Below are positions 24,352 to 32,023 of a stretch of DNA of 64,000 nucleotides, in pieces. Position numbers and translations under genes: made by a program. Location: contig NZ_LQQA01000032.1 in NCBI RefSeq assembly GCF_002101965.1, positions 154,319-218,318 of the forward strand. The letters are read 5' to 3'. The notes under the pieces were generated by a model. It saw nothing but the letters and a program-made list of their open reading frames with translations. It was not told the DNA's origin and made no database searches. Origin of the DNA: Mycolicibacterium wolinskyi (lineage in GTDB: Bacteria > Actinomycetota > Actinomycetes > Mycobacteriales > Mycobacteriaceae). The first letter of the stretch is position 1. Every line of letters starts with the position of its first letter.

Positions 24352-24463
24352 GCATCGAACACTAGTTCGAATCACCGACAAGAAAACGTCAGTTGTGACT
24401 GCCGAGACCAAAGTGGCCAAAGATTTTCGCGACGTGCGCGAATGACGCGTACCGCCCGCGCAG

Positions 24464-24469
24464 TAGGCT
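24464..24469 (+). promoter_or_regulatory. -10 element (TAGGCT), leaderless dapB transcript
   Basis: TAGGCT ends 7 nt before ATG 24477, with no ribosome-binding site between. Confidence 0.5.
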
Positions 24470-24476
24470 CCCTGCC

Positions 24477-25214
24477 ATGCGAGTCGGTGTTCTGGGTGCA
24501 AAGGGCAAAGTCGGGGCGACCATGGTGCAGGCGGTCGAGTCCGCTGAGGATCTGACGCTGTCAGCCGGAGTCGACGCCGGTGACGAGCTCAGTTTGCTCA
24601 CGGAGTCGCAAACCGAGGTGGTCATCGACTTCACGCATCCGGACGTGGTGATGGACAATCTGAAGTTCTTGATCGACAACGGCATTCACGCCGTCGTCGG
24701 CACCACCGGGTTCACCTGGGAACGCATCGAACAGGTCGAGGCCTGGCTGAAGGACAAGCCGGAGGCCGCCGTCCTGATCGCGCCGAACTTCGCGATCGGG
24801 GCGGTGCTCTCCATGCATTTCGCCAAGCAGGCCGCCCGGTACTTCGAGTCCGTCGAGGTCATCGAACTCCACCATCCGCACAAGGCCGATGCGCCGTCCG
24901 GCACGGCGGCGCGCACCGCGAAGTTGATCGCGGAAGCGCGAAAAGGGTTGCCGCCCAATCCCGATGCGACGAGCACCGGCCTGGAGGGTGCCCGCGGCGC
25001 CGACGTCGACGGTATCCCGGTGCACTCGGTGCGGCTCGCCGGTTTGGTGGCCCATCAGGAGGTGCTGTTCGGAACTCAGGGGGAGACTCTGACGATCCGC
25101 CACGACAGTCTGGACCGATCGTCGTTCGTGCCGGGCGTTCTCCTGGCCGTGCGCAAGGTCGGCGAACGGCCGGGTCTCACCATCGGTATTGAGCCCCTGC
25201 TCGACCTCTCGTGA
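24477..25214 (+). CDS. dapB: 4-hydroxy-tetrahydrodipicolinate reductase DapB
   Basis: A 245-residue enzyme that reduces the DapA product with NAD(P)H in the diaminopimelate/lysine pathway. It has an N-terminal nucleotide loop (VGVLGAKGKVGATM), VVGTTGFTWERI, the catalytic ELHHPHKADAPSGTA segment with its His/Lys pair, and the C-terminal RHDSLDRSSFVPGVLLAVRKV. It is full-length. The stop overlaps the next start (GTGA). The partner dapA lies about 16 kb downstream with rnj. Confidence 0.96.
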   Translation: MRVGVLGAKGKVGATMVQAVESAEDLTLSAGVDAGDELSLLTESQTEVVIDFTHPDVVMDNLKFLIDNGIHAVVGTTGFTWERIEQVEAWLKDKPEAAVLIAPNFAIGAVLSMHFAKQAARYFESVEVIELHHPHKADAPSGTAARTAKLIAEARKGLPPNPDATSTGLEGARGADVDGIPVHSVRLAGLVAHQEVLFGTQGETLTIRHDSLDRSSFVPGVLLAVRKVGERPGLTIGIEPLLDLS

Positions 25215-25678
25215 GCGAGAGCGCGCGGTCGCTGCGCATCCAGCTGCTGATCGGCTTCATGTGTCTGGCGCTGGTCGTCTACTTCCTCATGCTGGGCCGC
25301 ACCGCGCTGGCGTTCATCACCTCGGGAGAACCTGCGGCGATCGGGCTCGGGTTGGCATTGCTAATCTTTCCGTTGATCGGCGTCTGGGTGCTGTTCTCGA
25401 CGTTGCGGGCCGGTTTCGCTCATCAACGCCTCGCCCGCCTCGCGCGGGAACGGGGGATGGAACTCGACGTCAGTGCGTTGCCGCGCAGGCCATCTGGGCG
25501 TATCGAGCGCGACGCGGCCGACGAGCTGTTCGTCACGGTCAAGACCGAACTGGAAGCCGATCCTGACAACTGGGTGCGGTGGTACCGCCTGGCACGCGCG
25601 TACGACTACGCGGGTGACCGCACCCGGGCCCGCGAAACGATGCGCACGGCGGTGCGGATGCAGGAACAGCAGTCGTGA
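25211..25678 (+). CDS. conserved membrane protein with TPR-like C-terminus (Rv2772c-like)
   Basis: A 155-residue protein. Two transmembrane helices lie at about residues 10-35 and 42-65. A cytoplasmic tail follows, in which DPDNWVRWYRLARAYDYAGDRTRARETMRTAV looks like a single tetratricopeptide unit. Position directly after dapB matches the mycobacterial Rv2772c family. The function is unknown. GTG 25211 overlaps the dapB stop, and its own stop overlaps the next start, so three genes are coupled. Confidence 0.75.
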   Translation: MSESARSLRIQLLIGFMCLALVVYFLMLGRTALAFITSGEPAAIGLGLALLIFPLIGVWVLFSTLRAGFAHQRLARLARERGMELDVSALPRRPSGRIERDAADELFVTVKTELEADPDNWVRWYRLARAYDYAGDRTRARETMRTAVRMQEQQS

Positions 25679-26130
25679 GTAAGACCCTGCTCGTCGTTCA
25701 CCACACGCCGTCCCCGGCCACCCAGGAGATGTTCGAGGCTGTCGTGGCCGGTGCGACCGATCCCGAGATCGAGGGTGTGGAGGTCGTGCGACGGCCGGCG
25801 TTGACGGTGTCGCCGGTCGACATGCTGGCGGCCGACGGTTACCTGCTGGGCACGCCGGCGAATCTCGGTTATATGAGTGGCGCCCTCAAGCACGCCTTCG
25901 ATGTTTGCTACTACCCGTGCTTGGACGCGACCCGCGGCCGGCCGTTCGGTGTCTACCTCCACGGCAACGAAGGCACCGAAGGGGCGGAGCGGGCCATCGA
26001 TTCGATCACCGCGGGTCTGGGTTGGGCGCGCGTGGCGCCAAACGTCGTGGTGTCGGGGAAGCCGACCAAGAGCGACGTCGAGTCGTGCTGGGAACTCGGC
26101 GCCACGGTGGCTGCACATTTGATGGAATGA
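25675..26130 (+). CDS. flavodoxin-fold NAD(P)H oxidoreductase family protein
   Basis: A 151-residue flavodoxin-like protein. It has the N-terminal TLLVVHHTPSPATQEM phosphate loop, GYLLGTPANLGYMSGALKHAF in the place of the FMN-isoalloxazine loop, and YLHGNEGTEGAERAI. This is the WrbA/NAD(P)H:quinone oxidoreductase style. It is probably FMN-binding and redox-active with an unknown partner. GTG 25675 overlaps the preceding stop. It is the last gene of the dapB operon. Confidence 0.78.
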   Translation: MSKTLLVVHHTPSPATQEMFEAVVAGATDPEIEGVEVVRRPALTVSPVDMLAADGYLLGTPANLGYMSGALKHAFDVCYYPCLDATRGRPFGVYLHGNEGTEGAERAIDSITAGLGWARVAPNVVVSGKPTKSDVESCWELGATVAAHLME

Positions 26131-26431
26131 CCCCGGCCGGCATCAGCAAATAACGGGCACGGCTACCAGCAAGTGATGCCGCTGGAGATCACACGCACCA
26201 GACAGCGCGTTTACGACATAGTTAATTAAGTCGCCTCACTATTTGTTGTCGCTCGCAAATTTGCCTCGCGATTTGGGTTTAGCGTTTTGTGCGCCGTGGA
26301 AGACCGGCGTGGGGAGCAGTGGCGTACATCACGTTCGGCAGGGCCGACTCTGCCGCCGAGGGTCACTGACAAGGGGCTACGTCGGGGGTCGGTTACTGCT
26401 GCCTTCAATTGGAGAAGAACGGAGCGGACCC
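26131..26431 (+). promoter_or_regulatory. 301-bp non-coding region with AT-rich patch upstream of secreted-protein gene
   Basis: No gene is seen. Between about 26205 and 26295 the base composition drops well below that of the flanks. Small palindromes occur there: TTAATTAA (26222-26229) and GCAAATTTGC (26255-26264). It probably holds the promoter and control sites of the gene at 26432, leaving an untranslated leader ending in a GGAG-containing ribosome-binding region (26411-26424). Confidence 0.5.
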
Positions 26432-26980
26432 ATGACGTCACGCCTGCTGCGGCTGCTCACCCTCGTGGTGGCCGTCGCAACTATCGGCCTCGTTGGAGGA
26501 GTCTCGCCGAGCATCGTATCGGCCGAACCCCCTGACCGGGGGAATGAAGAGACCGTCCAGGTAAGAGGCACCGGCCCCAACGGGGAGAAGTTCAACGGTC
26601 GGTTCACGGCGCAGAGCGCCAAGGAGGGGCCGGGCGGTGAGCGACCGTTGGCCGTCACCGGCCAGCTGACCGGAAAGCTCGTGAGCCCCGGCCAGGGGCA
26701 GGAGACAGCCCAGGATGTCAATCAGACCGTCGACATGCCCGCGCTCATCCAGCAGGCGACGTGTGAGGTGCTGACCCTGGTGCTCGGGCCGCTGGACCTC
26801 AACCTGCTCGGATTGATGGTCCATCTGGATCAGGTCGTACTGGAAATCACGGCCGATCCCAGTGGTGGGCTTCTCGGGCAGCTCTTGTGCAGCCTCGCCG
26901 GTGGATTGCCCGCACCCCCGAATCCGTTGCAGCCGATCATCGATCTGCTCAACCAGATTCTCGGCCTGCTGGGAGGGTAG
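26432..26980 (+). CDS. small secreted protein of unknown function
   Basis: A 182-residue protein. A signal peptide of about 33 residues ends at VSAEP. The mature region first resembles a small beta-rich domain (ETVQVRGTGPNGEKFNGRFT...VTGQLTGKL). It ends with leucine-rich amphipathic stretches (LNLLGLMVHLDQVVLEITAD, then PIIDLLNQILGLLGG). I do not recognise a named family, though this style of secreted actinobacterial protein is common. ATG 26432 follows a purine-rich ribosome-binding region. A strong terminator follows at 27003. Confidence 0.7.
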   Translation: MTSRLLRLLTLVVAVATIGLVGGVSPSIVSAEPPDRGNEETVQVRGTGPNGEKFNGRFTAQSAKEGPGGERPLAVTGQLTGKLVSPGQGQETAQDVNQTVDMPALIQQATCEVLTLVLGPLDLNLLGLMVHLDQVVLEITADPSGGLLGQLLCSLAGGLPAPPNPLQPIIDLLNQILGLLGG

Positions 26981-27002
26981 ACATCTGAAGTAGTCCGAGT
27001 GT

Positions 27003-27037
27003 CACCGCCCGTATCCCGACCAGGGATACGGGCGGTG
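27003..27037 (+). terminator. strong hairpin terminator after the secreted-protein gene
   Basis: A perfect 15-bp inverted repeat (arms 27003-27017 and 27023-27037) surrounds a 5-nt loop, 23 bp after the stop at 26980. There is no U-tract (GCAATTAC follows), the usual form of mycobacterial hairpin terminators. Confidence 0.75.
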
Positions 27038-27119
27038 CAATTACGCTCGGCGGCTTGACCCGGTCGCCGCACCGCCGTATGGATTGTGGTGCAACTCAGT
27101 CAGCGGACTTAGGAGAGCC

Positions 27120-27575
27120 ATGCCGGGGATAGCCGAACTCGCACTTGGCGCTGCGCCGATCGCCGGGGGTGCGATGCTCGGGGTGATCGCGGGCAATCTC
27201 AAGCCGCCGGATGTGCGGGGCATGATCGCCAAGGACATGGATCTGCTGGAACGGCTTCCGGCCGAAGACGTCGAATTGCGTGCCCGGCTCAAAGCCAACA
27301 TCGACGAGCGGATCAGCGATCTGATCGCGGCCGGTGAGCGCAGCCGCGAACTCCGCGAGGCGGCGATGTCCTACCGGGGGAACTGGCGCGACATCGTCGT
27401 TTTCGTCTGCGCGGTGCTGTTCACGATCGTCTGGTGGAACGTCAGCCACAGCAGGGCCAATTGGCTCGTCATGTTCATCGCCATGATCATCGTGTCGGTG
27501 GCGGCGGGCATCTATGCCGGCAGAGGCGTGCTACGGGCAGTGCGGACGTTCCTGCGCCGCAACGACGCTCAGTAG
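27120..27575 (+). CDS. small membrane protein of unknown function
   Basis: A 151-residue protein. A glycine-rich hydrophobic N-terminus (ELALGAAPIAGGAMLGVIAG) comes first. A charged helical region (RLPAEDVELRARLKANIDER) follows, then two transmembrane helices at about residues 90-107 and 113-133, and a basic tail. ATG 27120 is chosen for its good AGGAG ribosome-binding site. No family is recognised. The 3' end overlaps the convergent CitE-like gene by 7 bp. Confidence 0.7.
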   Translation: MPGIAELALGAAPIAGGAMLGVIAGNLKPPDVRGMIAKDMDLLERLPAEDVELRARLKANIDERISDLIAAGERSRELREAAMSYRGNWRDIVVFVCAVLFTIVWWNVSHSRANWLVMFIAMIIVSVAAGIYAGRGVLRAVRTFLRRNDAQ

Positions 27576-28489
27576 TGATACGTGTCGGACGGGGCCGGCA
27601 CGTGGTCCGGGTCGTCGGTGTACTCGGGCTCGTGAATGCCGTATGCCTTGGCCAGATCCAGGATCTTGTTCGCGCGGGCGATGCGCGGCAGGTCTGAACC
27701 GTTGCGGATTTCGCCGCCGTCGCGCTGAAACTCGGCGAAAAACTCCTTGGCCCAGCTGATTTCGTCTTGCGAGGGCGACAGGCCTTCGTTGACGGTCGGG
27801 CATTGGTCCGGGGTCAGGCAGATCTTTCCGGTCATGCCGAACTCAGCCGACACCGCGGTGGCTTCAGACAGTTTGAGCGCACTGGAACCCACCGTGGGTC
27901 CGTCGATCGCACTGGGTAGATGTGCGGCCTTGGCGGCGATCGTAAAACGCGAGCGGGCGTACGCCAGGGTCGCGGGGTTGTCGCCGAATCCGGTGTCGCG
28001 GCGGAAGTCTCCGATGCCGAACGCGAGCCGGAAGGTGCCTTTCGCCGCAGCTATCTCGGTGATCCGCTCGAGTCCGCGCGCGGTCTCCACGAGCGCGACG
28101 ATCGGGATGTTCGGCAGCCGTTTGGCGGTCTCGGTGACGTGGTCGACGGATTCGACCATGGCCAGCATGATCCCGCCGACGGACGTGCCGGTGAGCATCT
28201 CCAGATCGTCGGCCCACCACGGGGTGCCGAAACCGTTGACCCGGACCCAGTCGCTGTTGCCGTCGGCCAGCCAGCGGGTCACGTTGTCGCGGGCCGCCAC
28301 CTTGTCCTTGGGCGCGACGGCGTCCTCGATGTCGAGCACGACGATGTCGGCGCGCGACCGGGCGGCCGGTGCGAACCGCTCGTACTGCGCACCGTTGACC
28401 AGCAGCCAACTGCGGGCGAGTACCGGGTCGATACGGAACCCCGGATCCGCTCCGGCGTCTGGGTCATTGGTGACGGGCTGGTCGTACAC
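27569..28489 (-). CDS. HpcH/HpaI aldolase / citrate lyase beta-subunit-like protein
   Basis: A 306-residue CitE-like lyase. It shows DIVVLDIEDAVAPKDKVAAR (metal Asp/Glu region), WVRVNGFGTPWWADD, PIVALVETARGLERI (catalytic glutamate), FGIGDFRRDTG and GMTGKICLTPDQC. Free-standing CitE-like proteins cleave or make malyl-, citramalyl- or related CoA thioesters rather than citrate. The substrate here is unknown. The start is uncertain within the first 10 residues. Only 45 bp separate it from the upstream dienelactone-hydrolase gene on the same strand. Confidence 0.82.
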   Translation of the reverse strand: MYDQPVTNDPDAGADPGFRIDPVLARSWLLVNGAQYERFAPAARSRADIVVLDIEDAVAPKDKVAARDNVTRWLADGNSDWVRVNGFGTPWWADDLEMLTGTSVGGIMLAMVESVDHVTETAKRLPNIPIVALVETARGLERITEIAAAKGTFRLAFGIGDFRRDTGFGDNPATLAYARSRFTIAAKAAHLPSAIDGPTVGSSALKLSEATAVSAEFGMTGKICLTPDQCPTVNEGLSPSQDEISWAKEFFAEFQRDGGEIRNGSDLPRIARANKILDLAKAYGIHEPEYTDDPDHVPAPSDTYHY

Positions 28490-28534
28490 GGGGTCAATCG
28501 TCGCCTACGGCCCGGCCGCCGGGCAAAGCAGGGT

Positions 28535-29272
28535 TCAGCCCAGGCGGGCGCCGAAGAAGCTCTCCATCGCTTCCCAATGCTGCTTGGCGGCTGCCGCGTC
28601 ATACGGCGCGTTGTCGGGCACTGCGAAACCATGTGCGGCGTCGTACATTTCGATGGTGTGCTCGACGCCCGCGGCGGACAGTGCCGATTCCAGCGTCTTG
28701 GCGTGCTCCGGGGTGAACGACGCGTCGTCCTTGGCGCCGCCGACATAGACGGCGGCCTGGATCTTGTCGGCCAGCAGATGCGGGCTGCCCGGATCGTCCG
28801 AAGCCAGTCCACCGCCGTGGAACGACATGGCGGCCGCGACGCGCTCGGGCACGCGACCGGCGACGACCAGTGACGTGCGACCGCCCATGCAGTAACCCGT
28901 GGTGCCGAACTTGCCGTCGACGACCTCGGGACGTTGCTCCAGATAGTCGAAGAACGCCGCGGCGTCGGCGGCCATGATGTCGGGGGTGACCTTCGAGATC
29001 ATCGAGAACAGCCGGGCCCGCTCGTCCTCGTCTTTGAACACCGTCGCCATCTCGAACGGCGCCCAGCCCGCGTCGCGGTAGTACACGTCGGGTACCAGCA
29101 CCGCATAGCCTTCGTCCGCGAGCTGGGTCGCCATCTCGTCGAACGTGGCCCGGGCACCGCCGGCGTCGGGGTACATGACCACACCGGGCCACGGCCCACT
29201 GCCGTCGGGCGTCGCGAACGTGACGGTGCAGGTGCCGTCGGGCGTGCTGATGGAGTCCTTGATGGTCGGCAT
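28535..29272 (-). CDS. dienelactone hydrolase family protein
   Basis: A 245-residue alpha/beta hydrolase of the dienelactone hydrolase family. The nucleophile is the cysteine in GTTGYCMGGRTS (GxCxGG, the DLH nucleophile elbow). The acid lies in YVGGAKDDASFTPEH, and the histidine in YDAAHGFAVPDNAPYD. It hydrolyses small lactones or esters. ATG 29272 has a GGAAG-type ribosome-binding site. It is divergent from thyA, with 42 bp between the starts, and may be co-transcribed with the CitE-like gene. Confidence 0.88.
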   Translation of the reverse strand: MPTIKDSISTPDGTCTVTFATPDGSGPWPGVVMYPDAGGARATFDEMATQLADEGYAVLVPDVYYRDAGWAPFEMATVFKDEDERARLFSMISKVTPDIMAADAAAFFDYLEQRPEVVDGKFGTTGYCMGGRTSLVVAGRVPERVAAAMSFHGGGLASDDPGSPHLLADKIQAAVYVGGAKDDASFTPEHAKTLESALSAAGVEHTIEMYDAAHGFAVPDNAPYDAAAAKQHWEAMESFFGARLG

Positions 29273-29302
29273 GGCTTCCGTTCTACTCCTAGGCGCTGCA
29301 CG

Positions 29303-29308
29303 TAAGCT
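29303..29308 (+). promoter_or_regulatory. -10 element (TAAGCT), leaderless thyA transcript
   Basis: TAAGCT ends 6 nt before GTG 29315, which puts the first transcribed base at or beside the start codon. Confidence 0.55.
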
Positions 29309-29314
29309 GAGCGA

Positions 29315-30115
29315 GTGCCGATCCCGACGCCCTACGAGGACCTGCTGCGCCTGGTGATGGAGCGCGGGACGCCCAAATCCGATCGCACCGGCACCGGCAC
29401 CCGCAGCCTGTTCGGCCACCAGATGCGATACGACCTCGCCGCCGGCTTCCCCTTGATCACCACCAAGAAGGTGCACACCAAGTCGGTCGTCTACGAGCTG
29501 CTGTGGTTCCTGCGCGGCGACTCGAACGTTCGATGGCTCCAGGAGCACGGAGTCACGATCTGGGACGAATGGGCAAGTGAGACCGGCGATCTGGGCCCGG
29601 TCTACGGCGTGCAGTGGCGGTCGTGGCCGACTCCGTCAGGCGACCATATCGACCAGATCAGCAATGCGCTGGAGCTGCTAAGACGCGATCCGGATTCACG
29701 CCGCAACATCGTCTCGGCGTGGAATGTCGGTGAGATCCCGCAAATGGCGCTGCCGCCGTGCCACGCGTTCTTCCAGTTCTATGTGGCCGACGGCAAGCTG
29801 TCCTGCCAGCTCTACCAGCGCAGCGCCGACCTGTTTCTCGGGGTGCCGTTCAACATCGCCAGCTATGCGTTACTGACGCACATGATGGCCGCGCAGGCCG
29901 GCCTTGGCGTCGGCGAGTTCGTCTGGACCGGTGGTGACTGCCATATCTACGACAATCACGTCGAGCAGGTGAACCTGCAACTCAGCCGGGATCCCAGGCC
30001 GTACCCGGAACTCGTTCTGGCGCCGCGTGATTCGATCTTCGAGTACGCGTACGAGGATGTGGCGATCGTCAATTACGATCCGCATCCCGCGATCAAGGCC
30101 CCAGTCGCCGTATGA
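29315..30115 (+). CDS. thyA: thymidylate synthase ThyA
   Basis: A 266-residue folate-dependent enzyme converting dUMP to dTMP. It has RTGTGTRSLFGHQMRYDL (phosphate loop), ELLWFLRGDSNVRWLQ, the nucleophile cysteine in MALPPCHAFFQFYV, and QRSADLFLGVPFNIASYA. It has the family length. It consumes methylene-tetrahydrofolate and yields dihydrofolate, which the overlapping dfrA product recycles. A second, unrelated synthase (thyX) lies 10 kb away. The start is GTG 29315. Confidence 0.97.
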   Translation: MPIPTPYEDLLRLVMERGTPKSDRTGTGTRSLFGHQMRYDLAAGFPLITTKKVHTKSVVYELLWFLRGDSNVRWLQEHGVTIWDEWASETGDLGPVYGVQWRSWPTPSGDHIDQISNALELLRRDPDSRRNIVSAWNVGEIPQMALPPCHAFFQFYVADGKLSCQLYQRSADLFLGVPFNIASYALLTHMMAAQAGLGVGEFVWTGGDCHIYDNHVEQVNLQLSRDPRPYPELVLAPRDSIFEYAYEDVAIVNYDPHPAIKAPVAV

Positions 30116-30588
30116 CCGTCGGTCTCATCTGGGCGCAGTCGGGCACCGGCATCATCGGCCGTGACAACGGCATCCCGTGGCGGCTTCCCGAAGACCAGGC
30201 CCGGTTCAAGGAACTCACGCTCGGCCACACCGTGGTGATGGGCAGGCTCACGTGGGAATCGCTGCCGGCCAAGGTTCGCCCACTGCCGGGGCGGCGCAAT
30301 GTCGTCGTCACCCGCGATGCCGCGTACCGCGCCGACGGGGCGGACGTGGTCACCGGCCTGCCCGACGACCTGGACGGTTGGGTGATCGGCGGCGCGCAGA
30401 TCTACGCCATGGCACTGCCGATCGCCGACCGATGCGAGGTCACCGAGATCGACATCGATCTGCCGCGCGACGATCATGACACGCTCGCCCCCGTCCTCGA
30501 CGAAACCTGGGTGGGCGCCACGGGCGAATGGCAGACCAGCAGCTCCGGCCTGCGATACCGGTTCTGCACTTATCGGCGCGAGCTGTAG
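30112..30588 (+). CDS. dfrA: dihydrofolate reductase
   Basis: A 158-residue enzyme reducing dihydrofolate with NADPH, the target of trimethoprim-type drugs. It has LIWAQSGTGIIGRDNGIPWRLPEDQ (folate-site Asp in PEDQ), HTVVMGRLTWESLP, RNVVVTRD and WVIGGAQIYAMAL. The ATG overlaps the thyA stop (ATGA), so production of the two enzymes is coupled. It has the normal length for the mycobacterial enzyme. Confidence 0.97.
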   Translation: MTVGLIWAQSGTGIIGRDNGIPWRLPEDQARFKELTLGHTVVMGRLTWESLPAKVRPLPGRRNVVVTRDAAYRADGADVVTGLPDDLDGWVIGGAQIYAMALPIADRCEVTEIDIDLPRDDHDTLAPVLDETWVGATGEWQTSSSGLRYRFCTYRREL

Positions 30589-30632
30589 TCAGTGAGGTCT
30601 TTGGATAGTTCTCACGCCGCACGGAATAAGAC

Positions 30633-30640
30633 GACCGGTC
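30633..30640. promoter_or_regulatory. GACCGGTC palindrome, candidate TetR operator
   Basis: GACCGGTC lies 38 bp upstream of the start of the 30679 gene, which is followed in the same operon by a TetR regulator. This core is common in TetR operators of actinobacteria. It overlaps the likely promoter (TTGGAT at 30601, AT-rich GGAATAAG at 30622-30629). Confidence 0.45.
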
Positions 30641-30678
30641 ACTTTGTCTGAATGTGCACCACGACGAAAGGGTGCGAC

Positions 30679-31401
30679 ATGAAACTTCTGGACGAGGTGC
30701 TCGGCGCCTACGGCGGTGCCGATCGGTGGCGTGAGGCTACGTCGATCACGATCCACCAGCAGGTCGGCGGTGTGCTGTGGCCGTTGAAGGGTGTGGACGG
30801 CATCATCAACGACTCCACGGTGCGCATCGATCTCCATGAGCAACGCGCCTGGCATCGACCGCTGCCTCGTCCGGGATTCCGGTCGTCGTTTCGCCCGGCG
30901 GCCGTAGCCATCGAAACCGATGTGGACAACCCCGAGGTCGTCGAAACCTTGGCTGCCCCACGTGACTCGTTCGCCGGTCACACCCTCGAGACGCCATGGT
31001 CACATCTGCAGCTGGCCTACTTCGCCGGTTATGCGATGTGGACCTACTTGTCGGAACCCTTCTCGCTGACCCTGCCGGGCGTCGAGACCGACGAACTGGG
31101 CACCTGGGCCGAGGACGGGCAGAAGTGGCGTCGGCTGGGCGTCCGTTACCCCGACAGCATCGCCACCCACAGCCGAGATCAGGTGCTGTATGTGGATTCC
31201 GACGGACTCCTGCGCCGCCGTGACTATCAAGTCGACATCGCCGGCGGTTCGCCGGCAGCACACTACGCCGATGACCATCGCGAGTTCAGTGGGCTCGTGT
31301 TACCTGTGAAGCGGGTGGTCTACGGGCGCGACGCGAACGGGCGTCGGATCCCGGAACCGATCACTGTCACCATCGACATCGACGATGTGACCATCGAGTG
31401 A
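30679..31401 (+). CDS. conserved protein of unknown function, TetR-linked
   Basis: A 240-residue soluble protein I do not recognise. It starts MKLLDEVLGAYGGADRWREA and continues with alternating short strands (SITIHQQVGGVLW...TVRIDLHEQR, LRRRDYQVDIAGGSPAAHY, ITVTIDIDDVTIE). This suggests a beta-rich, LolA/LppX-like open barrel without a signal peptide. ATG 30679 has an AAAGGG ribosome-binding stretch. The TetR gene starts 9 bp after it, so it is probably that regulator's target. The fold suggestion is inference. Confidence 0.65.
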   Translation: MKLLDEVLGAYGGADRWREATSITIHQQVGGVLWPLKGVDGIINDSTVRIDLHEQRAWHRPLPRPGFRSSFRPAAVAIETDVDNPEVVETLAAPRDSFAGHTLETPWSHLQLAYFAGYAMWTYLSEPFSLTLPGVETDELGTWAEDGQKWRRLGVRYPDSIATHSRDQVLYVDSDGLLRRRDYQVDIAGGSPAAHYADDHREFSGLVLPVKRVVYGRDANGRRIPEPITVTIDIDDVTIE

Positions 31402-31409
31402 GGAGTACC

Positions 31410-32009
31410 GTGCCCAAGCCGAGTTTGCGCGACGCGCTCCTGGACGCCGCGTTCGACCAATTGCATGCCGGTGGCTACTCCGCAACCGGTGTTGCGGCGA
31501 TAGCGGCGGCCGCCCACGCCCCGAAAGGCTCGTTCTACAACCACTTTCGGAGTAAAGAAGCGCTCACGATCGAGGTTCTCGAACGGTACGGACGGACCCG
31601 TCGGCTGGATCTACTGGCCGACGATGCGGTGACGCCGACGCAGCGTATCCGCAACCACCTCGCGCATCTGAGGCAGGATCTGGCCGCCCACGATTACCGT
31701 CGCGGATGCATGTTCGGAAACTTCGCCGCAGAGAATCCGGCAGTGGCGCCCACCGTCACCGCCACGGTTGCCGCGTCGTTCGATGCTTGGCGCGGAGCCT
31801 TGGCCGAGGCAATCCGCGCCGGCCAGGTCGCCGGCGAGTTCGATTCCGGGATCGACCCGGTGAATGCGGCGGAGTTGATCGTCGACGCCTGGGAGGGTGC
31901 GGCTCTACGCGCCAAGGGCCTCGGCGACGGTGCACCTGTCGACAATGTGATCGAGTTCGTGTTCGGCCGCGTCCTCGTACCGCCTTCCGACAACTTGTCG
32001 GTGGGTTGA
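31410..32009 (+). CDS. TetR/AcrR family regulator
   Basis: A 199-residue regulator. The N-terminal DNA-binding domain runs from about residue 5 to 50 (LLDAAFDQLHAGGYSATGVA, then APKGSFYNHFRSKEAL). The C-terminal domain contains YRRGCMFGNFAAENPAVAP, typical of the TetR_C group seen in AcuR/LfrR-like repressors. GTG 31410 is chosen because AGGAG lies 4 nt before it; an earlier GTG at 31398 overlaps the preceding stop. It probably autoregulates through the GACCGGTC site at 30633. Confidence 0.88.
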   Translation: MPKPSLRDALLDAAFDQLHAGGYSATGVAAIAAAAHAPKGSFYNHFRSKEALTIEVLERYGRTRRLDLLADDAVTPTQRIRNHLAHLRQDLAAHDYRRGCMFGNFAAENPAVAPTVTATVAASFDAWRGALAEAIRAGQVAGEFDSGIDPVNAAELIVDAWEGAALRAKGLGDGAPVDNVIEFVFGRVLVPPSDNLSVG

Positions 32010-32023
32010 GGAACGATGACGGG

